This document shows, piece by piece, positions 50,957 to 59,694 of a stretch of DNA of 64,000 bases. The position numbers and the translations under genes were made by a program. Each line of letters starts with the position of its first letter. Within the stretch, counting starts at the first letter, position 1. The notes below the pieces were generated by a model. That model worked only from the letters and a program-made list of their open reading frames with translations, did no database searches and was not told the DNA's origin. This DNA comes from Streptomyces agglomeratus. GTDB lineage: Bacteria; Actinomycetota; Actinomycetes; Streptomycetales; Streptomycetaceae. The DNA lies in the NCBI RefSeq assembly GCF_001746415.1, contig NZ_MEHJ01000001.1, forward strand, positions 806,001 through 870,000, in the 5' to 3' direction.

Positions 50957-51679
50957 ATGACCTCCCTCCTCCACGCGCTTTGCTTCGACGCGCACGACCC
51001 GCTCCGTCTCGCGCGCTTCTGGGCCGGCGTCCTGGGCTGGGAGACGGCCGACGATCCCGACGACGGCATCGCTCTCCTGCCGAGCGACGACACGGGGTTC
51101 CGGATCCGATTCCTTCCATCCCAGGAGCAGAAGACAGGCCAGAACCAGATGCACTTCGATCTGACGAGCACATCCCTCGACGACCAGCAGCAGGTGGTGG
51201 CGAGGGCGCTCGGACTCGGCGCCCGGCACATCGACATCGGCCAACGCCCGGAGGAGGGGCACGTGGTGCTCGCCGACCCTGAGGGCAACGAGTTCTGCGT
51301 CATCGAGCCGGGCAACAACTTCCTCGCCGACTGCGGCTTCGTCGGAGCGCTCGCGTGCGACGGTTCGCAGGACGTCGGATACTTCTGGAGCCGAGCCCTG
51401 GGCTGGCCCCTGGTCTGGGACCAGGACCAGGAGACCGCGATCCGCTCCCCGCACGGCGGCCCCAAGATCACGTGGGGTGGCCCGCCACTGATGTCGAGGA
51501 CCGGGAGGAACCGGCTGCGTTTCGACCTCGCTCCGCCCGTCCACGGTGATCTGCGGGCGGAGATCGACCGTCTCGTCTCCCTCGGGGCGACTCGGGTCGA
51601 CACCGGCCGGGGTGACGTCGGGCGGGTGGTGATGGCCGATCCCGACGGCCAGGAGTTCTGTGTACTGACCCCCCGGTGA
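50957..51679 (+). CDS. Double VOC-domain protein
   Basis: The 240-residue protein has two tandem glyoxalase/bleomycin-resistance modules: LLHALCFDAHDPLRLARFWAGVLGWE ... VVLADPEGNEFCVIEPG (about 1-120) and ACDGSQDVGYFWSRALGWPLVWD ... GDVGRVVMADPDGQEFCVLTPR (about 125-240). Each module has the usual end block ADPEGNEFCV, whose Glu is a metal ligand in enzyme members. Function unknown. The ATG at 50957 follows GAAAA without strong AGGAG; a longer frame adds non-coding-looking residues. Confidence 0.88.
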   Translation: MTSLLHALCFDAHDPLRLARFWAGVLGWETADDPDDGIALLPSDDTGFRIRFLPSQEQKTGQNQMHFDLTSTSLDDQQQVVARALGLGARHIDIGQRPEEGHVVLADPEGNEFCVIEPGNNFLADCGFVGALACDGSQDVGYFWSRALGWPLVWDQDQETAIRSPHGGPKITWGGPPLMSRTGRNRLRFDLAPPVHGDLRAEIDRLVSLGATRVDTGRGDVGRVVMADPDGQEFCVLTPR

Positions 51680-51930
51680 CGCGACCGGTCCCAGGCGGCA
51701 ACGGTCCGGTGCGGCCAACCAAGCCGGGCGGGACGGCGGACGGTGGAGGGCGGACAGCGGACGGCGGACGGCGGAGTCAGGCTCCGGCGTCCGCACACCC
51801 GGTGGTGTGACACCCCGTGGTGCGCCGGGCAGGTGACAAGGAAGCCACGGACCCGTGGGGCCCGCGGCTTCTTGAAGGAGACTCTCCGCACGGGCTTCGG
51901 TGCACGGCCCGGACGGACAACATCGACATC
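51680..51930. other. 251-bp convergent region with CGGACGG repeats
   Basis: Between the VOC and the small secreted-protein genes. It holds a run of CGGACGG/CGGACAG units (about 51,730-51,775). No gene was seen. Confidence 0.45.
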
Positions 51931-52143
51931 TCAGCCGCCGATGTCCCCGATGCCGCCGATGATCCCCTCCAGAATTCCACCGAAGTCCAGGCCGTCCTCG
52001 TCCTCGGGGGCGGGAGCGGCGAACTGTGCGTACTGCCCGGCTTCCGCGGTGCGGGCCTGAGCCGTTGCCACGTTCGACAGGAAGAGCACCGCGGTCGCCG
52101 CCAGGGCCGCGGCCGTGGTCGCGCGCACGATTTGTCTGAACAT
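51931..52143 (-). CDS. Small secreted peptide, 70 aa, with Gly/Ile-rich C-terminus
   Basis: A signal peptide MFRQIVRATTAAALAATAVLFLSNVATAQA (cleavage after about 30) is followed by an Ala/Glu/Asp-rich stretch and ends GLDFGGILEGIIGGIGDIGG. The tail resembles membrane-active or aggregating hydrophobic peptides, but homology is not recalled. GGAGGCAATCA gives an ideal ribosome site for the ATG. It is a real small gene by codon use and signal. It may be surface-active or a structural peptide. Confidence 0.7.
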   Translation of the reverse strand: MFRQIVRATTAAALAATAVLFLSNVATAQARTAEAGQYAQFAAPAPEDEDGLDFGGILEGIIGGIGDIGG

Positions 52144-52383
52144 TGATTGCCTCCCAATGGGTGCCGATCCGATGCGGACTCTGGTCAGCCGAACACCCGG
52201 CCTTCGATACGGCCACCTCAGCGGAGCAGAAGGGTGAGCACCCTCCGCGCCCATGTGGTGGTTGCGCCGACGACGAGCCCAGGGCGGCGATGGCGCGTCA
52301 TGGCGGATCATGAGCAAGCCGGAACGTTGCCCGGTGAACCAGCCCGAGTCCCGTCGGACGCACACCACACAAGGATCAGCAGG

Positions 52384-52938
52384 TTGACCCCGCACTCTCT
52401 GGCGTTCTACATGGACGTCGTCACCACCGGCACCGTGCTGGGCGTACGCCCCACGGATTCTCCCGGCCGCGTCACCGAGGTCCTCGGTCCGGACTTCTCG
52501 CAGAACAGCTTCGACGACCAGAGCATGTTCCGTGACTACGGCCTGGCCGAGTTCTTCTGGCACCGTGCTCGCGCCGACCACTCCTGGTCGGGCCACCACT
52601 TCACCTTGCAAGTGCACCGGCTCGCCCCCCGGGGCGGCTCGCTCGTCAACGAGGCGCTCCGGGCCCGGTACGGGCGGTTCACCCCCAGGGTCCGGTTCGA
52701 GAAACTCCGGCGCCTGCTGCACCGGCGCGGCGTCCCCCTGCCGGAGATTCCAGAGATACCGGGGAACGCACCGTACTACCGGACGTTCTGGCAACCCGAT
52801 TCCCAGGTGGCCGTCTCCGTCATCGGCACCTACGGCGAGTACACGACACCGGACAAACTACGGGTCGGCGACGTGTACAGCATTCAGGCCCCGGTGACCG
52901 CCGCCGAAGTGGAGTGGCGGAAGGGGCTGGCCGGGTAG
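52384..52938 (+). CDS. Conserved hypothetical protein (184 aa), TTG start
   Basis: The product begins LTPHSLAFYMDVVTTGTVLGVRPTDSPGRVTEVLGPDFSQNSFDDQSMFRDYGLAEFFWHRARADHSWSGHHFTLQVHRL; this TPHSLAFYxDxVTTGTVLG block recurs in Streptomyces hypothetical proteins, so the start is placed at TTG 52384 (AAGGA 8 bases before). In-frame ATG 52300 and others are possible. Several His and aromatic residues, no TM, no known motif. It is annotated only by family recurrence; function unknown. Confidence 0.65.
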   Translation: MTPHSLAFYMDVVTTGTVLGVRPTDSPGRVTEVLGPDFSQNSFDDQSMFRDYGLAEFFWHRARADHSWSGHHFTLQVHRLAPRGGSLVNEALRARYGRFTPRVRFEKLRRLLHRRGVPLPEIPEIPGNAPYYRTFWQPDSQVAVSVIGTYGEYTTPDKLRVGDVYSIQAPVTAAEVEWRKGLAG

Positions 52939-52997
52939 CACCGCACCGGCGACCATCGGCCCAGGGCTCAGGGGGAAACGGAGACGGCCTTCGGCCT

Positions 52998-53465
52998 TCA
53001 CTTCAGGGTCAGGAGTACTTCGTCGATCTCCCCGCCGCGCTCCTGGGCGAAGCCCCTGCCGTGCTCGGTGATGACGAAGCCGCACTTCTCCAGCACGCGG
53101 ATCGAGCCCACGTTGTCGGCCACCACGTGGGCGTGCAGCGGCCGGGTACCGTCGAGATCGATCAGCGCCACGAGCGCCGCCGTGGCGATTCCGCGCCCCC
53201 AGTGCGCTCGGTCGATCCAGTACGTGACCTCGCGCTCGTCCGGCGGACCGTACACCGCCGCGTGGCCGACCACCTCGTCGTCGGCGACCACGGTGCGCAT
53301 CAGGACCTCAGGGTTCGAACGTATCCTCGCCCAGTGGGCGTCGAAGTGGCCCCGGTCGTAGTGATACTGCCGCGTCACGGCGGCCACATGGCGCGCCGCC
53401 GGGTCGGAGACGTGCCTCCAGAAGGCGGGCAGGTCTTCGTCGCGCACTTCGCGGAGAAAAATCAT
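52998..53465 (-). CDS. GNAT family N-acetyltransferase
   Basis: The 155-residue GNAT begins MIFLREVRDEDLPAFWRHVSDPAARH. Acetyl-CoA loop YWIDRAHWGRGIATAAL and ending SIRVLEKCGFVITEHGRGFA are intact. It resembles the RimJ/RimL-like branch. GGAGG nine bases before the ATG at 53465. The frame continues open upstream for 116 more codons; see the region feature. Substrate unknown. Confidence 0.88.
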   Translation of the reverse strand: MIFLREVRDEDLPAFWRHVSDPAARHVAAVTRQYHYDRGHFDAHWARIRSNPEVLMRTVVADDEVVGHAAVYGPPDEREVTYWIDRAHWGRGIATAALVALIDLDGTRPLHAHVVADNVGSIRVLEKCGFVITEHGRGFAQERGGEIDEVLLTLK

Positions 53466-53896
53466 TGTGGTGGTGCCTCCTGGGCTCGTCTTGGTGACGA
53501 AGCCTAGGGTGTTGTTCCCCGTGTCGTCACCGAGCGGGTCGCCGCTGTGGCCGGCGGCGGTCAGGTCGGTGTCCGCGTGGAGGCCCTGCTCGTCGTCGAC
53601 GGGCGGCAGCCCCGCGTGCACTCTGGCCAACTGCCGGCGCACCGAATCCACCGCGCTGGAAACGGCGCGCGCCACGCCCTCCACGACCTCGTCCCCGTCG
53701 GCTCGTTCGGCCCCCGAAGCCTTGACGGCAAGTTCTTCGTCCCCGTTCATGCTGGGCGTCTGCCCAGCCCGTTCGACAGTAGTCGCTGTGCCCAAATCTA
53801 ATTGAGTTCCCACAACGGCCCGTCTCAGTCATGCCAATTCCGGTGGATATCCCGGCTCTCGCTCAGCCGCGTCTCCCCGTGCTGCCCACCCGGTTC
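53466..53896 (-). other. 431-bp region: in-frame coding-like extension upstream of the GNAT gene
   Basis: The GNAT frame stays open from 53,465 to 53,813. The stretch beginning MNGDEELAVKASGAERADG (53,750) has high third-position GC and forms EVVEGVARAVSSAVDSVRRQLARVHAGLPPVDDEQGL, a plausible helix, with no stop before the GNAT start. It could be an N-terminal extension or a former separate small gene fused by loss of its stop. The remaining bases to 53,896 show no gene. Confidence 0.35.
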
Positions 53897-55528
53897 TCAG
53901 TACGTGTTGCGGCGGCGAAGGGTGAAGGGACGGCCGTCGGGGTCGACGAGAAGGCGGTACAGCGGCATGGAGAGCGCCCTCGCCGGTTGCGAGAGGTCCG
54001 GCGGGCGGTACGTACGAAGACGGCCCGGAGGCCGGGGCCCCTTGCGGCCGCCGTCGTACCAGGAGTCCAGGGCGGCGGCACTCGCCGCGAAGGCGTCGAA
54101 CGCGCCCACCGGGTCACAGAGCGCGTCCGCCGCGTCGGGCGCGTCAGGTTCCTCCCGGTCGGGTGCCTCCCGGTCGAGGTGCTCCCGCGAGAGCTCCAGC
54201 CGCAGGTTCCTCGCGAAGCGGCGCGCACCGTCCCCGAGGCCCCCTGGATCACGCGGCTCACGGGGATCGGCTCTCTCGTCCAGGACCACGCAGTCGAGTT
54301 CCGAATCGTGGGTCCAGGAGCGGAGGTTGATGTTGTCCGAGCCCACCGAGGCCCAGACGTCGTCGATCACGCACACCTTGGCGTGTACGTACACGGGTGT
54401 CCCGGCGTGGTTCTCCAGCCCGTACACCGCTACCCGGCCCTCGCCCCCGCGCCGCAGCTTCTCCAGGGCCGAGATCCGGCCGACCAGGTTCATCGGCAGC
54501 GTGATCCTGCCGTCCTGTTCGGGGGCGGAGGGGATGACCGCGACGAGGCGGAGGCCGGGGTTCGCGGACAGCGCCTCGGCGAAGAACTTCACGACGTGCG
54601 GAGACCACAGGTACTGGTCCTCCAGGTAGATGAGGGCACGGGCCCGCCGCAGTGCCTTGAGGTATCCGCGCGCGATGCTGCGCTCGCCGTCCGGCGCGAA
54701 GTCGTAGCCACGCAGCAGACGGTTCGGGTAGGTGCGCAGCACTTGGACCGTTTGCGTCCCCCGGGGCCGGGGGTCTGGCAGCTGGGGCGGCAGCGGGTCG
54801 GCGTCGGTGTCCTCCCGGTGTGCCCGCTCCCGCAGGCGGGTGACCGGGCTGCGGCTGAGCGGGGACGGGTCGTCCCAGCGCTCACGGAAGCACGCCTCGA
54901 TGTCGCCCACGACCGGCCCGCGCAGGGCCAGCTGGATGTCGTGCCACGGAGGGCGCGGTCCGTAGGCGGCGGAGATGTGCTGTGACTGCGGGTCACCGTG
55001 ATGGGCGGCGTCGTCGTTGCGGTTGTGACACAGGTCGGTGCCGCCGACGTACGCGATGTCGAGCTCGGGGCGGTCGGGATGCCGGAGCACGACGAGCTTC
55101 TGATGATGGGAGCCGCCGGGGCGCACCCGCATGTCGAGCAGGCACTCGCCGCCCGCGGATTCGATCTCCTCGCCGAGGTGGCGGTTCTCGGTCTCGCTGA
55201 ACTGGAAGCGGTCCAGATGGGAACGCCAGACCAGCCCCTTGACGATCACACCGCGCCGCGCCGCCTGGCAGAGGACCGTGCCGATCTCCGTTCCGTGACC
55301 GTCCAGGCGCTGGTCGGGGTCACCGCGCCAGTCGGTGAACAGGAGCAGGTCACCGGCGCGCTGGGAGCGCACCGCGGCGAGGAGTTCCCGGAAGTACGTC
55401 GCACCGTGGATCAGGGGCCGCACCTGGTTGCCGTCCGCCCAGGCCGCTCCGTCGGGGCGGCGGGAGTCGAGACGGGTCGCGGGATTGCCGCGTTCGCCGG
55501 AGGTCAGAAGCCAGTCGGTGAGTTCCAC
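53897..55528 (-). CDS. Phospholipase D-like protein with two HKD motifs
   Basis: The 543-residue protein has HHQKLVVLRHPDRPELDIAYVGGTD (first HKD) and VHAKVCVIDDVWASVGSDN (second HKD), the pair of His/Lys that forms the phosphodiesterase active site, and DLCHNRNDDAAHHGDPQSQHISAAYGPRPPWHDIQLALRGPVVGDIEACFRERW between them. Start (GTG) VELTDWLLTSGERGNPATRLDSRR, set by GGAGGAGGA. It has no Sec signal, unlike classical secreted PLD. Members act on phospholipids, nucleic acids or in cardiolipin synthesis; here the long C-terminus (Asp/Glu/Arg-rich then RPPGRLRTYRPP) is unusual. It may be an intracellular phosphodiesterase. Confidence 0.88.
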   Translation of the reverse strand: MELTDWLLTSGERGNPATRLDSRRPDGAAWADGNQVRPLIHGATYFRELLAAVRSQRAGDLLLFTDWRGDPDQRLDGHGTEIGTVLCQAARRGVIVKGLVWRSHLDRFQFSETENRHLGEEIESAGGECLLDMRVRPGGSHHQKLVVLRHPDRPELDIAYVGGTDLCHNRNDDAAHHGDPQSQHISAAYGPRPPWHDIQLALRGPVVGDIEACFRERWDDPSPLSRSPVTRLRERAHREDTDADPLPPQLPDPRPRGTQTVQVLRTYPNRLLRGYDFAPDGERSIARGYLKALRRARALIYLEDQYLWSPHVVKFFAEALSANPGLRLVAVIPSAPEQDGRITLPMNLVGRISALEKLRRGGEGRVAVYGLENHAGTPVYVHAKVCVIDDVWASVGSDNINLRSWTHDSELDCVVLDERADPREPRDPGGLGDGARRFARNLRLELSREHLDREAPDREEPDAPDAADALCDPVGAFDAFAASAAALDSWYDGGRKGPRPPGRLRTYRPPDLSQPARALSMPLYRLLVDPDGRPFTLRRRNTY

Positions 55529-55790
55529 AGCAGGGGTCCTCCTCCGCCGCCGGTACGGTCTCGCCGGTGGGGTCCGCCGATCTGGTCTCACCGGTGCGGT
55601 CTCGCCCGTACGGCTACCCGCTTCACGCCCTCTCATCCGGAGCGCAGGGCGCCGCGACGGCGGCCGCTCCCGGGCCCTGTGCCCATGGTGCGACGTGCCG
55701 GGGTGTCGCGCCCGCCGCGGGAAGGTCCCCACCTGGGCGGCCACGCTGTGTAGCCGTTGGACGACATTGTTCGGGGGCGGTGATCGCCGG

Positions 55791-56462
55791 CTACCGGGCG
55801 CCGGCCTCCTCCTCGTACGGGAACAGGGCGAGCGGGGCCTCGCGGCTGAAGAAGGTCTTGGCCCGGATCAGAGCCCGCTCGTCGTCCCGTACCTGCCCGG
55901 GACGCGAACCGTTGCCGAGCAGCAACCCGCCGAAACGCATCCGCAAGTACGCCGCCGTGTGGCTGAGAGTGATCTCCAGACCGCCGGCGACGACCTCCTC
56001 GCTGTGCGCCATGACGGTCACGCCCCACAGAGTCCGCCCCGCCATCCGCTCCTTGAAGTCCAACCCGGGCACCGCCAGCCAGCCCGACCAGTAGTCGAGG
56101 TAACGCTTGGTGTGCGCCGAGAGGGTGTACCAGTACAGGGGCGAGGCGATCACGATGTCGGTGGCCGCCAGCGTCGCCTGGCGAAGCTCCTCCTCGTTCT
56201 CCCCGGCCGGCCAGCCCTCGGTCTCGTGCCGTCCGTCCTGGAAGTCGGGCAGCGGCAGCCGGGACAGGTCCACCCATCTCTGCGGGACACCGGCGGGCAA
56301 CTGCGCGGCCGCGGTCCGGGCCAGGATCTCGGTGTTGCCCTCGGGGCGGGAGCTGCCCAGGACGAAGAGGAACGAGCGGTCGGTACCACTGCTGGTGCCG
56401 GTCTTGTCGGTCGTGCCGGTGATGTCGGTCGTACCGGTGGTGTCGGTGGTGCCAGTGGTCAT
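55791..56462 (-). CDS. NAD(P)H-dependent FMN reductase/quinone oxidoreductase (flavodoxin fold)
   Basis: The 223-residue flavodoxin-fold protein has FLFVLGSSRPEGNTEILARTAAAQLP (FMN loop) and TDIVIASPLYWYTLSAHTKRYLDYWSGW (NADPH-FMN reductase middle block), GRTLWGVTVMAHSEEVVAGG. The N-terminus carries a repeated TTGTTDTTGTTDITG-like low-complexity head of about 28 residues coded by 12-base units; this is not family sequence. Reduced flavin or quinone would be produced. GGAG six bases before ATG at 56462. It follows a DoxX gene and a TetR gene on the same strand, so a detoxification or redox-stress unit is likely. Confidence 0.88.
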   Translation of the reverse strand: MTTGTTDTTGTTDITGTTDKTGTSSGTDRSFLFVLGSSRPEGNTEILARTAAAQLPAGVPQRWVDLSRLPLPDFQDGRHETEGWPAGENEEELRQATLAATDIVIASPLYWYTLSAHTKRYLDYWSGWLAVPGLDFKERMAGRTLWGVTVMAHSEEVVAGGLEITLSHTAAYLRMRFGGLLLGNGSRPGQVRDDERALIRAKTFFSREAPLALFPYEEEAGAR

Positions 56463-56689
56463 GTCTGCTCCGGTCTCGGACCCTCGGGCGCCGACGCGCA
56501 AGCCTCGTGGCGCGGCAGCCGGCCGGGGGCGGCGGTAGGTTGCCTCGCTTCCAACCCCCGTGCCCCCGGGGCGTATTCCGTGTCCGGCGCGGGTACGTCG
56601 CCCGACCGGGCCGAGCAGAGCGCGACCGGCCCCGCCGACGCCACCCGGACGGACCGCAGTTGCGCTGACGCTGCCGGCCGTACCGGAGG

Positions 56690-57037
56690 TCAGGCGACGG
56701 GCCCGAGCACCAGGGCGCCCACCACCGGAGCCATGTAGAGCAGCGGGAAGGGAATGTGCACGTACGAGCGTGCCCGGGCCACCGTGACAACGGCCCCGGC
56801 GAAGTACAGCACCAGACCGATACCGGCCAGGACACCGATGACCGGCACGAACAGGCCCGCGACCAGGCCCGCCGCCCCAGCCGCCTTGGCCGTGCCGAGC
56901 CAGGGCCACCACGACTGCGGCACGCCGTAGTCGGCCAGCGGCTCCACGACCCACTGCACGCGGAAGAAGACGGAAGCGGCCGAGAAACCGGCCGTGAGGG
57001 CGGCCAGAAGGCTGACGACAACGTAGGGAGCGGACAT
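56690..57037 (-). CDS. DoxX family membrane protein
   Basis: The 115-residue protein has four TM helices starting MSAPYVVVSLLAALTAGFSAASVFFRVQWVVEPLADYGVPQSWWPWLGTAKAAGAAGLVAGL; the PxxWWPWLGTAKAAGAAGLVAGL block is the DoxX-like core. DoxX-like proteins take part in oxidative stress and quinone handling at the membrane. The position between a TetR gene and an FMN reductase on the same strand suggests a functional unit. Confidence 0.88.
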   Translation of the reverse strand: MSAPYVVVSLLAALTAGFSAASVFFRVQWVVEPLADYGVPQSWWPWLGTAKAAGAAGLVAGLFVPVIGVLAGIGLVLYFAGAVVTVARARSYVHIPFPLLYMAPVVGALVLGPVA

Positions 57038-57198
57038 CGCGGTACTCCTCAGCAGGCGGGCGCCGGTGCGGGCTCGCTCCGGCGGTGTGCGGTGAGTGCT
57101 TCACCGCATTGACGTGCCGCGGTCCGCGAATGTGACAGGACGGCTGAGAAATCCGGGCTGCCGGGCACGCGTTGCCGTCCGCTGCCGGGCCCGCACGC

Positions 57199-57834
57199 TC
57201 ACTTCACGGCGTAATCGCCGAGCGAACCCTCCAGCAGGCCGAAGACGCGGTGGGCCGAGACGGTCACCGTTTCGGCGATCCGCTCGTCGCTCCGGCCGTC
57301 GAGGGTCAGCTCCTGGATACGCTGGAACAAAACCCGGTGGGCGGCGCCCAGTTGGGCTGCCGCCGCCGGGGGGACGATGTCGTCGGCGGCGGCCCCGGTC
57401 TCGGTGGCGAGGAGCACGGCCAGCGCCTCTTCCCGCTGGTCGTGCAAGTCGCGCAAGCGCGCCACCAGCGTGGGACTGTCCGCGATCATCCGGGCGAACA
57501 CCTCTCCGGAGAACCCGATGACCGGATCGTGCAGCCCGACCGCCGCCAGGAACTCGCGCCGCAGCGCGGCCAGTGCCGATTCCCCCTCGCTCCGGCCCGC
57601 GACCGTGCGGGCGAGTCCCTGAACGAACTCGTCCTGGTGATCGAAGGCCAGGTCCTCCTTGCGGGCGAAGTAGTTGGTGACGGTCTTCTTGGCCACTCTG
57701 GCGGCCGCGGCGATCTCGGCGATGGTCGTGGACTCGAAGCCGTTCTCGATGAACAGCCTGGTCGCGTGGTCGGAGATGAGCTGCCTGGTTTCCTGCTTCT
57801 TGGACTCGCGCAGCCCCATGGGTTCCCTACTCAT
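57199..57834 (-). CDS. TetR family regulator
   Basis: The 211-residue protein has the TetR HTH TTIAEIAAAARVAKKTVTNYFARKEDLAFD (about 36-65) after an N-terminal MSREPMGLRESKKQETRQLISDHATRLF, and a helical ligand domain. The ATG at 57819 (MGLRES) is a possible start as well. It lies upstream of the DoxX and FMN reductase genes (161 bases) on the same strand and probably represses them. Upstream DNA 57,835-57,975 contains AT-rich ACTTTACGTTCGTAG and TTGACGCATTACG elements. Confidence 0.92.
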   Translation of the reverse strand: MSREPMGLRESKKQETRQLISDHATRLFIENGFESTTIAEIAAAARVAKKTVTNYFARKEDLAFDHQDEFVQGLARTVAGRSEGESALAALRREFLAAVGLHDPVIGFSGEVFARMIADSPTLVARLRDLHDQREEALAVLLATETGAAADDIVPPAAAAQLGAAHRVLFQRIQELTLDGRSDERIAETVTVSAHRVFGLLEGSLGDYAVK

Positions 57835-57975
57835 GCGGCAATCTTACACCCGACATACATTTACCCTTGACGCATTACGCACCTCGAGGCTAACTTTACG
57901 TTCGTAGCAAGTTTCGGTGGCCGCACGGTGAGCCGACGAAGCCTCCGCACGCGCCGCTCCCACAGGAAGGCCCGC

Positions 57976-58623
57976 ATGACTGATTTCGACGCCGGCACCG
58001 AGTTCGACCGCCAGATCAAGACACTGCTCGACCTGGGCTATCCGGCCCTTGCCCAGACGACAGAGGCCGCCTTCCTCGATCTCGTCGAACCGTTGCGCGA
58101 GCCCGTCCTCGCCCGCGCGGCGTCCCTGCGACCGCCGACCGAAGGCCGGATTCCGTTCCTGCTGGTGGTCACCAGGGCGCTCGTACCCCTTGAGGAGGCG
58201 GTACCGCTGACCACGCTCGCCGGCAAGAGCCGCCCCGGAGTCATCGAGCGCTTCTACGCACCCGGCGAGCTGGAAAGGTTCGTCTCGCTCAAGGAACTGG
58301 AGCTGCCCGAAGGCGAGGTGTACGTCGCCTTCGACATCGACCGGGGCGAGGAGTTCTGCGACGTCGTCCCCCTGGACGCTCTTGCCGCGCTGGAGGAGCG
58401 GGGCCGCACCCCGCTCACGATCGAGGAGGGCCTGGCGTTCATCACGCAGTACCCCGGGGCGCTGGCCAAGAACAAGTGCTTCTCACTCGGCGGCACACGC
58501 CTCGGAGACCGCCGGGTCCCGGCACTGTGGATCAGCAAGGGCGCCCCGAAGCTGGGATGGTGCTGGGAGGGCAATCCGCACACCTGGCTCGGCCTGGCCT
58601 CCGCCGGCGGCCGCAGCAGCTGA
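57976..58623 (+). CDS. DUF5701 family protein
   Basis: The 215-residue protein begins MTDFDAGTEFDRQIKTLLDLGYPALAQTTEAAFLDLVEPLREPVLARAASL; it has GRIPFLLVVTRALVPLEEAVPLTTLAGKSRPGVIERFYAPGELERFVSLKELELPEGEVYVAFDIDRGEEFCDVVPLDALAAL-like structure with C-terminal WISKGAPKLGWCWEGNPHTWLGLASAG. The family is common in Streptomyces and uncharacterised. The start follows AGGAAGGCCCGC. It is a single gene. Confidence 0.82.
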   Translation: MTDFDAGTEFDRQIKTLLDLGYPALAQTTEAAFLDLVEPLREPVLARAASLRPPTEGRIPFLLVVTRALVPLEEAVPLTTLAGKSRPGVIERFYAPGELERFVSLKELELPEGEVYVAFDIDRGEEFCDVVPLDALAALEERGRTPLTIEEGLAFITQYPGALAKNKCFSLGGTRLGDRRVPALWISKGAPKLGWCWEGNPHTWLGLASAGGRSS

Positions 58624-58809
58624 CAGCTCCCGCCGGACCCGCCCGCGTACGGACAACTCGCCCGCGTACGGACGACTCCCGGCTCCGAAGCGGCGTGCAC
58701 CCGGACGCACCCGCGCGGCCGCCTTCGCGCGGCCGTCTTCGCATGACGGATGCGGCCACCGGGCAGACGCTCCGCAATGTCCGGGACGGGAAGCGACCAG
58801 GGAGACGTC

Positions 58810-59694
58810 ATGTTCGAGGGGTTCACACTGACGATGCGGGAAGGCGAAGGCGCCCGGCTGCGTGTACGTCACGGTGGCGCCGGGCCCGCGGTGTTGCTCC
58901 TGCACGGCCATCCGCGCACCCACGCGACCTGGCACCGGGTGGCCCCGTTACTGACCGCCGCCGGGTACTCCGTGGTGTGCCCGGACCTGCGGGGCTACGG
59001 GCAGTCCTCCAAGCCCGCCACCGACGCCGAGCACCGCCCGTACTCCAAACGCGCCATGGCCGGCGACTGCGTGGCGCTGATGCGCGGCCTGGGACACCAT
59101 CGCTTCGCCGTGGTCGGCCACGACCGGGGCGCCTACGTTGCCACCCGCCTCGCCCTGGACCACCCGGAGGCGGTGCGCTGCCTGACCGTGCTGGACGCCG
59201 TCCCGATCGGCGAGGCGCTGCGGCGGTGTGACGCCCGGTTCGCGGCGAGCTGGTGGCACTGGTTCTTCCTCGGACAGACCGACAAGCCCGCCGAGCGCGT
59301 GATCAACGCCGACCCGGACGCCTGGTACCGGGGGGCCCCGGAGGAGATGGGAGCCGAGGCGTACGAGGACTACCACCGCGCCATCCATGATCCCGGCACA
59401 GTGCACGCCATGTGCGAGGACTACCGCGCGGGTCTGGGTATCGACCGCGCCCACGACGACGCCGACCGTCTCGGCGGCCGGCGCATCGACTGTCCCGTCC
59501 AGGTGCTCTGGGCCACGCGCGACGACATGATCGACCTCTACGGTGACGTTCTGGCGGTATGGCGCGACTGGGCCGGCTACCGGCTCGTCGGCGGCCCCAT
59601 CGAGTCAGGTCACCACATCGCCGAGGAAGCCCCCGGAGAACTCGTCACCGCACTGCGCGACTTCTGGAGCGGGTCTCCCCCGGCCGCAGGGTGA
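58810..59694 (+). CDS. Alpha/beta hydrolase with Asp nucleophile, haloacid-dehalogenase-like
   Basis: The 294-residue protein has HGHPRTHATWHRVAPLL (oxyanion), nucleophile elbow VGHDRGAYVA with Asp105, the region SWWHWFFLG (HW pair, as in fluoroacetate dehalogenase FAcD), the acidic WATRDDMIDLY and catalytic His in ESGHHIAEEAP. An Asp nucleophile in GHDRG indicates haloalkane/haloacid dehalogenase or epoxide hydrolase chemistry. In FAcD, two Arg after the Asp bind carboxylate: Arg106 is conserved here but the second position is Tyr109, so haloacid binding is less certain. GGGAGACGTC before ATG. It overlaps the convergent DUF1772 gene's end by 50 bases. Confidence 0.85.
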   Translation: MFEGFTLTMREGEGARLRVRHGGAGPAVLLLHGHPRTHATWHRVAPLLTAAGYSVVCPDLRGYGQSSKPATDAEHRPYSKRAMAGDCVALMRGLGHHRFAVVGHDRGAYVATRLALDHPEAVRCLTVLDAVPIGEALRRCDARFAASWWHWFFLGQTDKPAERVINADPDAWYRGAPEEMGAEAYEDYHRAIHDPGTVHAMCEDYRAGLGIDRAHDDADRLGGRRIDCPVQVLWATRDDMIDLYGDVLAVWRDWAGYRLVGGPIESGHHIAEEAPGELVTALRDFWSGSPPAAG

